Shown piece after piece: positions 1 through 9,090 of a stretch of DNA of 64,000 nt (within the stretch, counting starts at the first letter, position 1; each line of letters starts with the position of its first letter). This DNA comes from JAIPDZ01 sp034522175 (GTDB lineage: Bacteria; Desulfobacterota; DSM-4660; Desulfatiglandales; Desulfatiglandaceae), in NCBI GenBank assembly GCA_034522175.1, contig JAXHLQ010000001.1:4650001-4714000 (forward strand), in the 5' to 3' direction. Made by a program: the position numbers and the translations under genes. Under the pieces are notes generated by a model. That model was not told the origin of the DNA and searched no databases. It worked only from the letters and a program-made list of their open reading frames with translations.

Positions 1-1
1 C

Positions 2-589
2 GCCCAATGTGTCCGGTCGTTTGACGGCGAGGTGGTCTTGACAGCCGCATCCCATGCATCCGGCACGGATCGCATCGCCGAGGCGGCCAAGAAAACCGGC
101 GTGAAAGACGATGATGTCATCGTCAATATCCAGGGAGATCAGCCCCTTTTTGAGCCGGCTGTGATCTCTGAGATGGTCCGGCCCCTGGTGGAAGACCGCT
201 CCCTCCCCATGAGCACATTGAAATGGCAGATAAAGGACCCGGAGGAGATCCGCAACCCGAACCATGTCAAAGTGGTGACGGATCGCGATGGATTGGCCCT
301 CTATTTTTCCCGATACCCCATCCCGTATTGCCGTGATCATGAGGGTAAAGGGGTTCATTTCAAGCATCTTGGCTTTTACGCATTCCGCATGTCCTTTCTC
401 ATCCGCTTTTCCGCCCTTTCCCGTGGCGCCCTGGAAGCGTTGGAACAGTTGGAGCAACTGAGGGCACTGGAACACGGCTATCGGATCAAAGTCGTCGAAA
501 CACGGCATGATTCCATTGAAGTGGATGTGCCCGATGACGTCAAGCGAATCGAAGAGGCCATGGGCCGTGATCCCCAAACCGGGTGTTGA
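2..589 (+). CDS. kdsB: 3-deoxy-manno-octulosonate cytidylyltransferase (CMP-Kdo synthetase), 5' truncated by window edge
   Basis: This enzyme activates Kdo with CTP to give CMP-Kdo for lipid A inner-core synthesis in the cytoplasm. The frame is open from base 2, so the N-terminus (with the nucleotide-binding start of the family) lies outside the window. Visible family motifs are SGTDRIAEAAKK, the NIQGDQP loop that binds CTP/Mg, FSRYPIPYCR, HLGFYAFR, LEQLRALEHGYRIKVV and a C-terminal D-V-P-D-D-V. About 195 residues of the usual ~250 are present. It overlaps recJ by 7 bases, so the two are probably co-transcribed and translationally coupled. No frameshift is seen. Identification is secure. Confidence 0.93.
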   Translation, partial: AQCVRSFDGEVVLTAASHASGTDRIAEAAKKTGVKDDDVIVNIQGDQPLFEPAVISEMVRPLVEDRSLPMSTLKWQIKDPEEIRNPNHVKVVTDRDGLALYFSRYPIPYCRDHEGKGVHFKHLGFYAFRMSFLIRFSALSRGALEALEQLEQLRALEHGYRIKVVETRHDSIEVDVPDDVKRIEEAMGRDPQTGC

Positions 590-2334
590 AGGTGTCGCTC
601 ACCCCGCTTGACCGCACCCTCTGGCGATTGGCGCCGCCCCTCCCCGACCCGTCTGCTCTTATTCACGCCACGCACATTACCCCGCTGCAGGCACAACTCC
701 TCAACAATCGCGGGATTTCGAATCCCGATGAGGTGAGGGACTTTCTGGACCCCAGCCTCTCAAAGATGGCAAACCCCATGGGGATGATGGGGATGGAAGC
801 CGCAGTTCAAACCGTCGTGAAGGCCCTGGAAAACAAGAAAAAGGTGACCGTTTACGGGGATTATGATGCCGATGGGCTGACGGCCACGGCCCTCCTTTTA
901 CATTTCTTTTATGCGCTTGATGCGGACGTCGATGCCTATATACCGGATCGATTCAAAGAGGGGTATGGACTGAACGGCGAAGCGGTCAAACAGATCGCCG
1001 CAAAGGGGAAGGGGCTCTTGATCACGGTGGACTGTGGCATTTCCGGTGAGGCTGAGACCGCCCTTGCCATGGGTCTCGGCATGGATGTGGTGGTGACGGA
1101 TCATCATCAGGTGCCGGACGGCGCCATGCATGCCTGTCCGGTCATCAATCCGCATCAACCGGGCTGCGGGTTCATATTTAAGGCGCTGTCCGGCGTGGGG
1201 GTGGCCTTTTTCCTTACTGTGGCGGTCCGATCCGCACTCAGGGAGAGGGGGTGGTCTCCGAGTCGGCCCGAACCGGATCTGAGGGAATATCTCGATCTGG
1301 TGGCATTGGGCACGGTGGCGGACCGGGTGCCGCTTGTGGGAGAAAACCGGCGCCTGGCCACAGTCGGTTTGAGACGGATGGCCCGAACCCGGTGGCCCGG
1401 TATCCGGGCGCTGATGAGCGTATGCGGTGTGGATGAGTCCCACATCTCCTCGGACGATCTGGCCTTCCGGCTGGCACCCCGTTTAAATGCGCCTGGGAGG
1501 CTGGGAGCGGCAGACCGCGGACTCCGGCTTCTGACGGCGGCAGACACGAAGACCGCTGCAACCATGGCGCGGGAATTGGATCAAATGAATTCGAGACGGC
1601 AGGTGCTCGAACAGGAAGTCCTGTCGGCGATCGAGAAGCGTCTCAAAGCGGGAGAGGGTCTTGAAGGTCATCGTCGAACCCTGGTCTTTGGCGGGGAAGA
1701 ATGGCATCAGGGCGTACTCGGTATCGTAGCGTCCCGGCTTGTGGAACGTTTCCACCGACCGGCCCTTGTGTTCAGCATCTCCGACGGGCTGGCCATCGGT
1801 TCGGGGAGGAGTATTTCAGGCTTTAATCTCTATGAGGCCCTCCATCGTCACAAGGCGCTGTTTCAACGCTTCGGCGGTCATGCCCATGCAGCCGGGATGA
1901 GGCTTTCAAAGGGGAACCTGCGGCCGTTGGCGGAGGGTTTTGAGGCATGGGCCCGTACCACATTGTCTGATGAAGACCTCGTGCCGGTGGTTGATGTGGA
2001 TGCGGCCCTGGCGCTCGAGACCGTCGATGGGGATCTGATCCGGCAGTTAACGGAACTGGCACCGTTTGGGGAGGAGAACCCGGAGCCCGTTTTTATGACG
2101 CAATCCGTGGAGGTGCTGTCGTCGGGTGTGGTGGGAGAGCGCCATATCAAACTGAAGGTGCGACAGGGCAGAAAGGCCCTGGATGCCATTGCGTTCAGAA
2201 TGGCCCCCCTTAAGCCGTCCAGGGGCTCCCGCGTAGACCTCCTGTTTACGCCGGAAATCAACCGGTGGCAGGGGCGCGATCGGATTCAGCTCAGGGTTGT
2301 GGACTTGAGATCCTCAGATACAGCCCGCGATTAA
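583..2334 (+). CDS. recJ: single-stranded-DNA-specific exonuclease RecJ
   Basis: RecJ is a 5'-3' ssDNA exonuclease acting in recombination and mismatch repair. The 583-residue protein is full length. The DHH phosphoesterase motifs are present: VYGDYDADG near residue 89, TVDCGISG near 149, and TDHHQVPD near 171. The DHHA1 domain carries FGGHAHAAGM near residue 430, and an OB-like C-terminal domain follows. The start is a GTG at 583 inside the end of kdsB (7-base overlap). The 3' end overlaps the convergent ACT gene by 4 bases. All metal-binding Asp/His motifs are visible, so the enzyme should be active. Confidence 0.95.
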   Translation: MLKVSLTPLDRTLWRLAPPLPDPSALIHATHITPLQAQLLNNRGISNPDEVRDFLDPSLSKMANPMGMMGMEAAVQTVVKALENKKKVTVYGDYDADGLTATALLLHFFYALDADVDAYIPDRFKEGYGLNGEAVKQIAAKGKGLLITVDCGISGEAETALAMGLGMDVVVTDHHQVPDGAMHACPVINPHQPGCGFIFKALSGVGVAFFLTVAVRSALRERGWSPSRPEPDLREYLDLVALGTVADRVPLVGENRRLATVGLRRMARTRWPGIRALMSVCGVDESHISSDDLAFRLAPRLNAPGRLGAADRGLRLLTAADTKTAATMARELDQMNSRRQVLEQEVLSAIEKRLKAGEGLEGHRRTLVFGGEEWHQGVLGIVASRLVERFHRPALVFSISDGLAIGSGRSISGFNLYEALHRHKALFQRFGGHAHAAGMRLSKGNLRPLAEGFEAWARTTLSDEDLVPVVDVDAALALETVDGDLIRQLTELAPFGEENPEPVFMTQSVEVLSSGVVGERHIKLKVRQGRKALDAIAFRMAPLKPSRGSRVDLLFTPEINRWQGRDRIQLRVVDLRSSDTARD

Positions 2335-2813
2335 TCCTTGAAGATGTCCGCTGCAAGATCGATGTCTTCAGGACAGAAGATGAAGAGCGACTTATCCCCG
2401 CCCGGGAGGGCGGAACCGTACACATAGTTGATATTGATCCCTTCTTCCCCGAATTTCTGGGCCATGCCCGCAAGGGTCCCCGGTTTGTTGTCGATCTCGA
2501 GGGCAATCACCGGCATGATGTCAAACACATACTTTTTGCCGGAGAGGAGATCGATGGCCTGGTCCGTGTTGTCCACGAGGAGTCGAATCAGGGCGTGGTC
2601 GGCGGAGTCCTTTTTCATGGAGCCGTAGCTCGCGGCAGGCGCCACCCGTTTGAGGGATTTCCCGCGGGCCTTGAAAAGTTCCTGAACATATTTTGACGCG
2701 TCCTGAATGGTGAGGGCGTCGATGTTGATGCCGGCACCCGAAAGGAGGCTGGTCAGCATCCCCAACTCCCCGGGGGCATTGACAAGAAAAAGGGATATTT
2801 CAGTTCTTACCAT
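2331..2813 (-). CDS. tandem ACT-domain regulatory protein
   Basis: A 160-residue protein made of two ACT domains, residues about 1-75 (EISLFLVNAPGELGMLTSLL) and 83-155 (VIALEIDNKPGTLAGMAQKF). ACT domains bind small ligands, usually amino acids, and regulate metabolic enzymes. No catalytic domain is fused, so this is a stand-alone regulator; its ligand cannot be read from the sequence. The ATG at 2813 has AGGAG about 8 bases upstream. It lies 22 bases downstream of hflC on the same strand and probably belongs to the hflK-hflC transcript. It resembles the two-ACT proteins common in anaerobic Proteobacteria rather than IlvH or GcvR. Confidence 0.8.
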   Translation of the reverse strand: MVRTEISLFLVNAPGELGMLTSLLSGAGINIDALTIQDASKYVQELFKARGKSLKRVAPAASYGSMKKDSADHALIRLLVDNTDQAIDLLSGKKYVFDIMPVIALEIDNKPGTLAGMAQKFGEEGININYVYGSALPGGDKSLFIFCPEDIDLAADIFKD

Positions 2814-2834
2814 CGCTTAACTCCTGTTTCACCA

Positions 2835-3779
2835 TCACTCGATTTCAGTCTTATAGTTTTTGAAATATCTCAGGAAGTCGGAATCCGTGGATAGGATCAG
2901 GGAGGTGTTTTTGTCCACCGCCTTTTCATAGACCTCCAAGGATTTTAAAAAGGAATAAAAGAGCGGATCTCTGTCATATGCCTTGGCATAGATGGCAGTG
3001 GATTTGGCATCGGCCTTTCCCATGATCTCCTGGGCCTCCCGGTAGGCCTCAGAGCGGATCTTCTTCAGGTCCTTCGTCTGGTTCCCCTCGATCTTGCGGG
3101 CCTCACCCTGTCCCTCGGACCTGAATTTTTCTGCGATCTGTTTCCGCTCTGCAATCATCCGCTGGTACACGGATTTACGGACCTGTTCCACATAGTTGAG
3201 CCGTTTGATCTGCACATCCACCAGTTCGATGCCGAAATCCGTTACCTTGGGCTGGGCCTGTTCCAGGATTTTTTTGGTAATGAGACCCCTACCGGTCTTG
3301 ACCACCCCGAGGTGACGTTCATCCTGGACATGCCCCACGCCCACCTCAAAGGTGTCCAGTTCCCGGTTGGTGTTCCGAACCGTTTCCAGCAACGGGTAGG
3401 AGGTGATGAGATTGCGCACCGCCGGATCAATAATATCATCCAGTCGCCCCATGCCGCCTATGACACTGTTGACGGTTTCAAAAAACTTGAGGGCGTCGAC
3501 GATTCTCCATCGGGCAAAGGTGTCTACATAAATAAAGGTCTTGTCCAATGTCGGAACCTGACCCGCATCGCCGTCCCACTCAAGGAGGTTTTTGGGGAAA
3601 ACATTTGCGTTTTGTATGAGAGGGATCTTGAAATACAGACCGGGCTCTGTCTTGGGTTCGCCGACGGATTTGCCAAACTGCGTGATCACCACCTGTTCGG
3701 TTTCATCAATAATGTAGGCGGCGGAATACAGGATAATGAGAAGAATGGCAATGGGAATCATCAAAATCTTGAATTTCAT
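2835..3779 (-). CDS. hflC: HflC, SPFH-family modulator of FtsH protease
   Basis: HflC forms with HflK the periplasm-exposed SPFH complex that surrounds and modulates the membrane protease FtsH. The protein has 314 residues, an N-terminal membrane segment at residues 4-24, then the band-7/SPFH domain with DETEQVVITQFGK, GLYFKIP, and the signature GIELVDVQIKRLNY and RMIAERKQIAEKFRSEGQGEA. Length matches the family. Its ATG overlaps the stop of hflK (ATGA), which indicates translational coupling. hflX and hfq are not next to it, unlike in enterobacteria. Confidence 0.95.
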   Translation of the reverse strand: MKFKILMIPIAILLIILYSAAYIIDETEQVVITQFGKSVGEPKTEPGLYFKIPLIQNANVFPKNLLEWDGDAGQVPTLDKTFIYVDTFARWRIVDALKFFETVNSVIGGMGRLDDIIDPAVRNLITSYPLLETVRNTNRELDTFEVGVGHVQDERHLGVVKTGRGLITKKILEQAQPKVTDFGIELVDVQIKRLNYVEQVRKSVYQRMIAERKQIAEKFRSEGQGEARKIEGNQTKDLKKIRSEAYREAQEIMGKADAKSTAIYAKAYDRDPLFYSFLKSLEVYEKAVDKNTSLILSTDSDFLRYFKNYKTEIE

Positions 3780-4834
3780 TTTTTGCCTCCTTCCGGAATA
3801 CCCATGTTGAGCAGGGGGAGGAAGTTTTTCTGGTCTGCATCCACGATATATTTATCACCCAGTTTGGGCAGGATCTCCTGCATGGCCTCGAGATAGAGAC
3901 GTCTCCGCGTCACATCTTCTGCCATCACATAGGCATTGTAACGGTCCAGGAACCTGGCGGCATCACCCTCTGCGCGGTTGACCCGATCCAGGGCATACGC
4001 CTCGGCTTCCTTTATGGTCTTTTCGGCCTGTCCTCTCGCAGTGGGAATAACCTTATTGTATGCCTCTCTCGCCTGATAGATCATTCGCTCCTTTTCCTGA
4101 ACTGCCTGATTCACCTCGTTAAAGGAGGGTTGGACCGGTTCGGGGACATTGGTCTTTTTCATTTCCACGGTTACCACCTTGATCCCGGTGTCCGCCTCAT
4201 CCAGCATCTTCTGCAACAGCACCTTGGCCTTGAGCGCGAGCTCTTGGCGTTTACTGATCACCTCGTTGATGCTGCTGTCCCCCACCACCAACCGCATGCT
4301 GGCCTGGGACAGATCGCGGAAGGTCTTGGTGACGTTGTGGACCTTAAACAGATAATTGTATGGGTCCTTGATCCGGTACTGGACAATCCAGGGCACCACG
4401 GCCACATTCAAATCCCCGGTCAGCATCAAGAATTCGTTTTCATAGGAGGAATCCGGGGTGTATCGGGTCCTCACCCCGGCCTGAAGGGTCCGGAAGCCGA
4501 ATTCTTCTTTGAAGACATACCGGACCCTCACCTTGGTCACCTGTTCGATGCCTCTCGGAAACTTGAAGTTGAGACCGGGCTGGGTGGTCCTCACATACTT
4601 GCCGAACCGCTGGACCACCCCCACCTCGTCGACGCCGACCGTATAAAAACAGCTCGAGCCGAAAAGGAGGGCAATGATGATGACGATGACAATCCACCAT
4701 CCCCCGGGGAATTTGCCCCTTGCCCCTTTGATTTTCTCAAAAATGTCGTCCAGGTTCGGGGGAGATCCGGAAGGCCCCCCGCCTCCAGTGCTTTTCTTCT
4801 GCTGCTGCTGCAGCTTATCCCAGTCCCAAGCCAT
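3776..4834 (-). CDS. hflK: HflK, SPFH-family modulator of FtsH protease
   Basis: Partner of HflC in the membrane SPFH complex that controls FtsH. The 352-residue protein starts with a Gln/Gly-rich cytoplasmic stretch (QQQQKK, GGGGPSGSPP), a membrane helix at about residues 43-65, then the SPFH domain with VGVDEVGVVQRFGKY, PGLNFKFP, VQYRIKDP and the C-terminal coiled region REAYNKVIPTARGQAEKTI. The ATG at 4834 has GGAGA about 6 bases upstream. It is first of three minus-strand genes (hflK-hflC-ACT) and is divergent from the yidD-like gene. Confidence 0.95.
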   Translation of the reverse strand: MAWDWDKLQQQQKKSTGGGGPSGSPPNLDDIFEKIKGARGKFPGGWWIVIVIIIALLFGSSCFYTVGVDEVGVVQRFGKYVRTTQPGLNFKFPRGIEQVTKVRVRYVFKEEFGFRTLQAGVRTRYTPDSSYENEFLMLTGDLNVAVVPWIVQYRIKDPYNYLFKVHNVTKTFRDLSQASMRLVVGDSSINEVISKRQELALKAKVLLQKMLDEADTGIKVVTVEMKKTNVPEPVQPSFNEVNQAVQEKERMIYQAREAYNKVIPTARGQAEKTIKEAEAYALDRVNRAEGDAARFLDRYNAYVMAEDVTRRRLYLEAMQEILPKLGDKYIVDADQKNFLPLLNMGIPEGGKK

Positions 4835-5103
4835 TGGATCTCTCCTTACCGTTTGAGGTCCTGTTGGTGCGCGCTTTTCTCAGCGTCGCCGTGTCGTTCA
4901 TGGTCAGTCACAGGTTAAAGCATATATGACAATTATCAACACGTCAAGAGCGAATAGTGAATTCCCGCGGCTTCACCTTGACTTATGGCAGGGGGTTCAT
5001 TAATGTCGATGCCGTTATCAAAGCGGGCGTATTCCCTCATCGAAAAAGAGACGCATCCATGCCGTTTCACACACACCATCTGACGTCAAACAGGCGGAGA
5101 AAT

Positions 5104-5526
5104 ATGAGGCTCGGATCAGCCATCCTGTCGGGTCTCTTTTCGCTGGTTTTTTACATGCTGTTCACCCTAAGCTCGGCGTTTTGCGGGGAAGTCCCACCCC
5201 GGAAAGCGGAAGAAAACCCGGTTGAACCATTATCGGGCCGGACACCCTCCAGCGGCAATCCCGGTACCTGGCTGGCCTCCTTTTTTAGGAATCACATCTC
5301 GGCCGTGGACGGGGACAGGTGCCCCAGCAGCCCGAGTTGTTCGTCCTACAGCCTTCAGGCCTTTCAGAAACACGGGTTTTTTGTGGGATGGGTCATGACC
5401 GTGGATCGACTGATTCATGAGGGCGATGAACCCAACGTCTCCCCAATGGTCCGCCAAAATGGAAAATACTACGTCTTCGACCCGGTGGAGAACAACGATT
5501 TCTGGTGGCACAGCGGGGTTAAATGA
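5104..5526 (+). CDS. YidD-family protein with N-terminal signal sequence
   Basis: The YidD (PF01809) fold is clear: RCPSSPSCSSYSLQAFQKHG, a GWVMTVDRLIHEGD helix and the end motif YVFDPVENNDFWW. Classical YidD is a small inner-face protein that helps YidC insert membrane proteins. Here the domain is preceded by a hydrophobic signal-like segment (GLFSLVFYMLFTLSSAFCGE), so the domain is predicted outside the inner membrane. The longer frame opens upstream, but the ATG at 5104 has GGAG 5 bases upstream and puts the signal at the N-terminus; this gives 140 residues. The stop overlaps the start of the next gene by 4 bases, so the two genes are coupled. The role is probably not that of cytoplasmic YidD. 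Confidence 0.8.
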   Translation: MRLGSAILSGLFSLVFYMLFTLSSAFCGEVPPRKAEENPVEPLSGRTPSSGNPGTWLASFFRNHISAVDGDRCPSSPSCSSYSLQAFQKHGFFVGWVMTVDRLIHEGDEPNVSPMVRQNGKYYVFDPVENNDFWWHSGVK

Positions 5527-6452
5527 GACACCTCACCAAAGGGACATGCATGTTTCTAATCGGGATTCTGGTGCTGTTTTCCACTGTTCCTTCTGTTTTC
5601 TCTGAATCCCTCACCATCAACAGCGATCAGCAATTGGAATATGCCCGCCGCCTGATGGATGAGGGGGAATATGAACTGGCCATTACCGAACTGGAGCGAT
5701 TCATTCATTTCTTCCCTGAGAGCAGCCAGGTCCCTGCGGCTCAAAACCTGATCGGCATCTGCTATCTCAGGGAGGGGAAATATGAAAAGGCCCGGGACAG
5801 TTTTTCACGGACCATCCGTTCAAACCCGGGGTCCTCCTTTGCGGGCAAGGCTCTCTTTATGACCGGAGAGACCTATTATGAACAGGGGGTGCCCGCCGAG
5901 GCCGAGCACTATTTTCTGGAAGTGCTGAAGCAGTACCCGGCGCCGGAAATGAAAAATGCGGTCCGCTATCGGCTCGGCTGGACATGGATGAAGGAGGACC
6001 GGTGGAAGGACGCATCCGAGGCCTTCAGCAAGGTGGAGACGGGAAGCCCGTTTTATCACAGTGCCAGCGCGCTTACGGAGGAGAGCCTGAAAGGGGAGTT
6101 ACTCCCCCGCAAAGATCCGGTGACCGCAGGGGTCATGGCGGGTCTCCTGCCGGGTCTCGGGCATGTATATGTGTCCCGGTACAAAGATGCCCTCGTCGCC
6201 TTTTTGCTCAATGGTCTCTTCATCTGGGCAACCATAGAATCGTTCCACCAGGACCACAATGTCCTGGGGATTCTCGGATTTCTGGAGGTGGGATGGTATA
6301 CGGGCAATATTTACAGTGCCGTAAACGTCACCCATAAATGGAACCGTAAGGTCCGGGATGATTTCAGAAAGGGGCTCGATGACCGTTTCAATTTCAAGCT
6401 TCTCACCGCCGATAGCGGGCCAGCCGGGCTCGTGTTGACCTTCAGCTTTTAA
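5523..6452 (+). CDS. TPR-repeat protein with C-terminal membrane region, partner of the YidD-like protein
   Basis: A 309-residue protein with an N-terminal signal-like segment (LIGILVLFSTVPSVFSE). TPR-like repeats follow from about residue 35 to 180 (YARRLMDEGEYELAITELE, AQNLIGICYLREGKYEKAR, ALFMTGETYYEQG), as in YbgF/BamD-type periplasmic scaffolds. The C-terminal part has GVMAGLLPGLGHVYVSRY and two hydrophobic segments (ALVAFLLNGLFIWATIESF; LGILGFLEVGWYTGNIYSA). The glycine-rich LLPGLGHVY element is often seen in small membrane proteins of unknown function. ATGA overlap with the YidD-like gene argues that they act together, perhaps at the envelope. A strong hairpin follows the stop codon. 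Confidence 0.75.
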   Translation: MRHLTKGTCMFLIGILVLFSTVPSVFSESLTINSDQQLEYARRLMDEGEYELAITELERFIHFFPESSQVPAAQNLIGICYLREGKYEKARDSFSRTIRSNPGSSFAGKALFMTGETYYEQGVPAEAEHYFLEVLKQYPAPEMKNAVRYRLGWTWMKEDRWKDASEAFSKVETGSPFYHSASALTEESLKGELLPRKDPVTAGVMAGLLPGLGHVYVSRYKDALVAFLLNGLFIWATIESFHQDHNVLGILGFLEVGWYTGNIYSAVNVTHKWNRKVRDDFRKGLDDRFNFKLLTADSGPAGLVLTFSF

Positions 6453-6465
6453 ATCGGCCGTAAAA

Positions 6466-6509
6466 AGGCCCGTCACCCGACCCCGAGAGGGGCCGGGGTG
6501 ATCGGGCCT
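6466..6509. terminator. bidirectional hairpin terminator between convergent genes
   Basis: A long GC-rich stem starts AGGCCCG-TCACCC and ends GGGTGA-TCGGGCCT around a GAGAG loop, with one or two bulges. It lies between the plus-strand TPR gene stop (6452) and the minus-strand dctP stop (6533), so it can serve both. T-rich tails are weak, which lowers confidence in the intrinsic mechanism. Confidence 0.6.
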
Positions 6510-6532
6510 GAGCGTAATTCCTCAAAGGGACA

Positions 6533-7636
6533 CTACCCCTTCAATGAGTACTGTGTCTGGATATCGTTGTAGTAGGCCTTTTCAGAGACCATTCCCCAGG
6601 TACCAATCACCTTTCGAAATTTTTGAAAGGCGTCGTTCACCTTGCTGGCCTGCGCATCCTTGGCAGCCTCCTCGGCCACCACCGTTTCCGACAGCTTGCG
6701 TAATCCGTCAAGGACCTCATCCGGGAACTTGACCAGATTCACATGATGTTTGTTGATCAGGGTCTGAAGGGCCTCACCGTTCTGTGCGTTGAACTGGGCC
6801 AGGCTCCATATCTCGCTCTCTGCGCAGGCCGCATCGACCACATGTTGAAGATCCTTGGGCAGGGACTCGTATGCCTTCTTGTTGAACAGGTATTCCAGGC
6901 CGGGTCCGGGCTCCTGCCATCCGGGATAATAGTAGTATTTGGCCGCCTGATAGAATCCCATTCTGAGGTCATGAAGCGGGCCGACCCACTCGGTTGCGTC
7001 AATCACCCCGCGCTCCAGATTGGTGAAAATCTCGGCCCCCGGGGTCATCACCACTGTGCCGCCGGCCTTGGCAATGACCTTGCCGCCCAGCCCGGGAATA
7101 CGGAACTTCAGTCCCTTGAAGTCCGCCAGCGTGTTGATCTTCTTATTGAACCAGCCCCCCATCTGAACACCTGTAGAGCCTCCCGGACGCGGAATGATAT
7201 TGAAGGGGGCATAGGTCTCTTCCCACAACTTGAGACCGTCACCGGCATGAAACCAGGCGGCCATGCCATCTCCATTTAGGCCGAACGGCACCGCGGCGAA
7301 CCACTGGGAGGCCGGAGTCTTGCCGGCCCAGTAATAAGAGGCGCTGCTTCCGACCTGGACGGTCCCGGCGGAGACCGCATCAAATGTACCGAGAGGGGGG
7401 ACCAGTTCGCCGCCGGCAAAGACCTGGATTTTGAGCCGGCCGTCGGATATCTCTTCGACCCGCTTGGCGAAGCGCTCAGCGCCGGTCTGTAGTACCGGTA
7501 GTTTGGGGGGCCAGGTGGTGACCATCTTCCACCTGTACGTTTTTTTTGCCAGCACTGCCGGTGCATTTACGGCTGTGGCCACAACTGCTGCACCCGCTCC
7601 GACCGTCGCATTCTTGAGAAACTCACGTCTTTTCAT
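6533..7636 (-). CDS. dctP: TRAP transporter solute-binding protein (DctP family, TakP-like)
   Basis: Periplasmic receptor of a TRAP transporter. The 367-residue protein starts at the ATG at 7636, with GGGAGG 5 bases upstream, and opens with a twin-arginine type leader (KRREFLKNATVGAGAAVVA, cut after AVLA). The mature part has the family pattern WKMVTTWPPKLPVLQTGAERFAK, GTFDAVSAGTVQVG, LKFRIPGLGGKVI and GVIDATEWVGP. The sequence looks closest to the 2-oxo-acid/lactate-binding TakP group, so a carboxylic acid ligand is likely, though unproven. It is the last gene of dctQ-dctM-dctP; the receptor being distal to the permease is a common order. A Tat leader suggests export in folded form. Confidence 0.9.
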   Translation of the reverse strand: MKRREFLKNATVGAGAAVVATAVNAPAVLAKKTYRWKMVTTWPPKLPVLQTGAERFAKRVEEISDGRLKIQVFAGGELVPPLGTFDAVSAGTVQVGSSASYYWAGKTPASQWFAAVPFGLNGDGMAAWFHAGDGLKLWEETYAPFNIIPRPGGSTGVQMGGWFNKKINTLADFKGLKFRIPGLGGKVIAKAGGTVVMTPGAEIFTNLERGVIDATEWVGPLHDLRMGFYQAAKYYYYPGWQEPGPGLEYLFNKKAYESLPKDLQHVVDAACAESEIWSLAQFNAQNGEALQTLINKHHVNLVKFPDEVLDGLRKLSETVVAEEAAKDAQASKVNDAFQKFRKVIGTWGMVSEKAYYNDIQTQYSLKG

Positions 7637-7767
7637 AAGAACCTCCCATCTCGTAAAAGTACGGTTAACGCTTCCAAAAGGGTGTCCCCTTTCTCCATTA
7701 CATCTTCTTATCTTACTCGCCCGGTGTTCACCGGTCAAGTCTCTACCGGTGTCCGTCTGTTTTATGT

Positions 7768-9090
7768 CTAGTCTCCAAACACCACCCTGGGCAGCCAGGT
7801 GGCCAGCTCCGGATAAAAGGCCACGATCCCCAACCCGATCAACTGGAACACCACAAAGGGAATAATCCCTCTATAGATGTCCCCTGTGGTGACCTCCGGC
7901 GGGGTGACCGCCTTCAAATAAAAGAGGGAAAACCCGAACGGCGGGGTCATAAAAGAGGTTTGCAGGTTCACCGCCAGCAGAATACAGAACCAGACCGGAT
8001 CAAAGCCGAACTCGAGCATGATGGGGGCCAGGACCGGCACATGGATAAAGGTGATTTCGATAAAATCAAGAAAAAACCCGATAATGAATATGACGCCCAT
8101 CACAATGGCCAGCACGGCGCCCTTGCTGTATACGTCGGCGAGGGATCCCAGAAATTCCCTTACCAGCGTATCGCCATTCAATCCCCTGAAGACCAGACCG
8201 AACGCCGCAGCGCCGCACAGGATAATGAAGACCATGCAGGTGAGCCGGACCGTTGAGATCATCACCTGATGGAGCATCTTCATGCTGAATTTCCGATTGA
8301 GTATGGTGAGCAGGATGGCCCCTACAGCGCCCACGGCAGCGGCCTCGGTCGGAGATGCGATACCGGCAAATATGGAGCCGAGAACAGAAACCATCAGGAA
8401 CAGGGGGGAACAGGGCCCTGCCCATTCGGATGGCCATGTCTCTGTTGAAATGGCATCCCGTTCCGCCTTTGGAATGGGCGGAGCGATTTTGGGACGGAGA
8501 TAAGCCGCCCCCAGGATATAGATGATATACAGGCATATCAGGAGAAGACCCGGCAGGACCGCACCCATAAAGATGTCCCCCACCGAGACGCCGACAATAT
8601 CGCCGATAAGGACAAGCACGATGCTGGGAGGGATGATCTGACCCAGGGTACCGGAGGCGGATACCGTACCGGTTGCCATCTCCTTCTGATATCCCCTTCT
8701 CAGCATGGTGGGCACTGCGAGAAGGCCCATGGTGACCACCGTCGCCCCTACGATACCGGTGGAAGCCCCCAAGAGTGCACCCACCACCACCACCGATACA
8801 GCCAGTCCCCCTTTGAGGCGACCGAAAAGGAGCCCCATGGTGTCCAACAGCTCTTCTGCCAATCCAGATCGTTCAAGCGTAACCCCCATGAACACAAACA
8901 GCGGGACCGCCATGAGGGTCACATTGGACATTCGGCCCCAGATTCTCAATGGCAGGAGGTCAAAAAAAGACCAGCCGAACCCGATGAGACCAAAGATGAG
9001 AGAGATGCCCAAGAGGGTGAAGGCCACCGGAAAGCCGGCCATCAACAGGATGGTCAAGGCGAGAAACATCCACAGGGCCAAATACTCCAT
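7768..9090 (-). CDS. dctM: TRAP transporter large permease DctM
   Basis: The 12-14-helix permease subunit of the TRAP transporter, which moves the solute with a Na+ or H+ gradient. The 440-residue length is typical. Motifs include LALWMFLALTILLMAGFPVAF, PLFVFMGVTLERSGLAEELL, GASTGIVGATVVTMGLLAVP, SGTLGQIIPPSIVLVLIGD and FLDFIEITFIHVPVLAPIM. The start is the ATG at 9090, which overlaps the stop of dctQ (TGATG) once the dctQ frameshift is repaired. As the bases stand, the frame reads through from dctQ and gives a false 620-residue DctQ-DctM fusion. Confidence 0.9.
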   Translation of the reverse strand: MEYLALWMFLALTILLMAGFPVAFTLLGISLIFGLIGFGWSFFDLLPLRIWGRMSNVTLMAVPLFVFMGVTLERSGLAEELLDTMGLLFGRLKGGLAVSVVVVGALLGASTGIVGATVVTMGLLAVPTMLRRGYQKEMATGTVSASGTLGQIIPPSIVLVLIGDIVGVSVGDIFMGAVLPGLLLICLYIIYILGAAYLRPKIAPPIPKAERDAISTETWPSEWAGPCSPLFLMVSVLGSIFAGIASPTEAAAVGAVGAILLTILNRKFSMKMLHQVMISTVRLTCMVFIILCGAAAFGLVFRGLNGDTLVREFLGSLADVYSKGAVLAIVMGVIFIIGFFLDFIEITFIHVPVLAPIMLEFGFDPVWFCILLAVNLQTSFMTPPFGFSLFYLKAVTPPEVTTGDIYRGIIPFVVFQLIGLGIVAFYPELATWLPRVVFGD

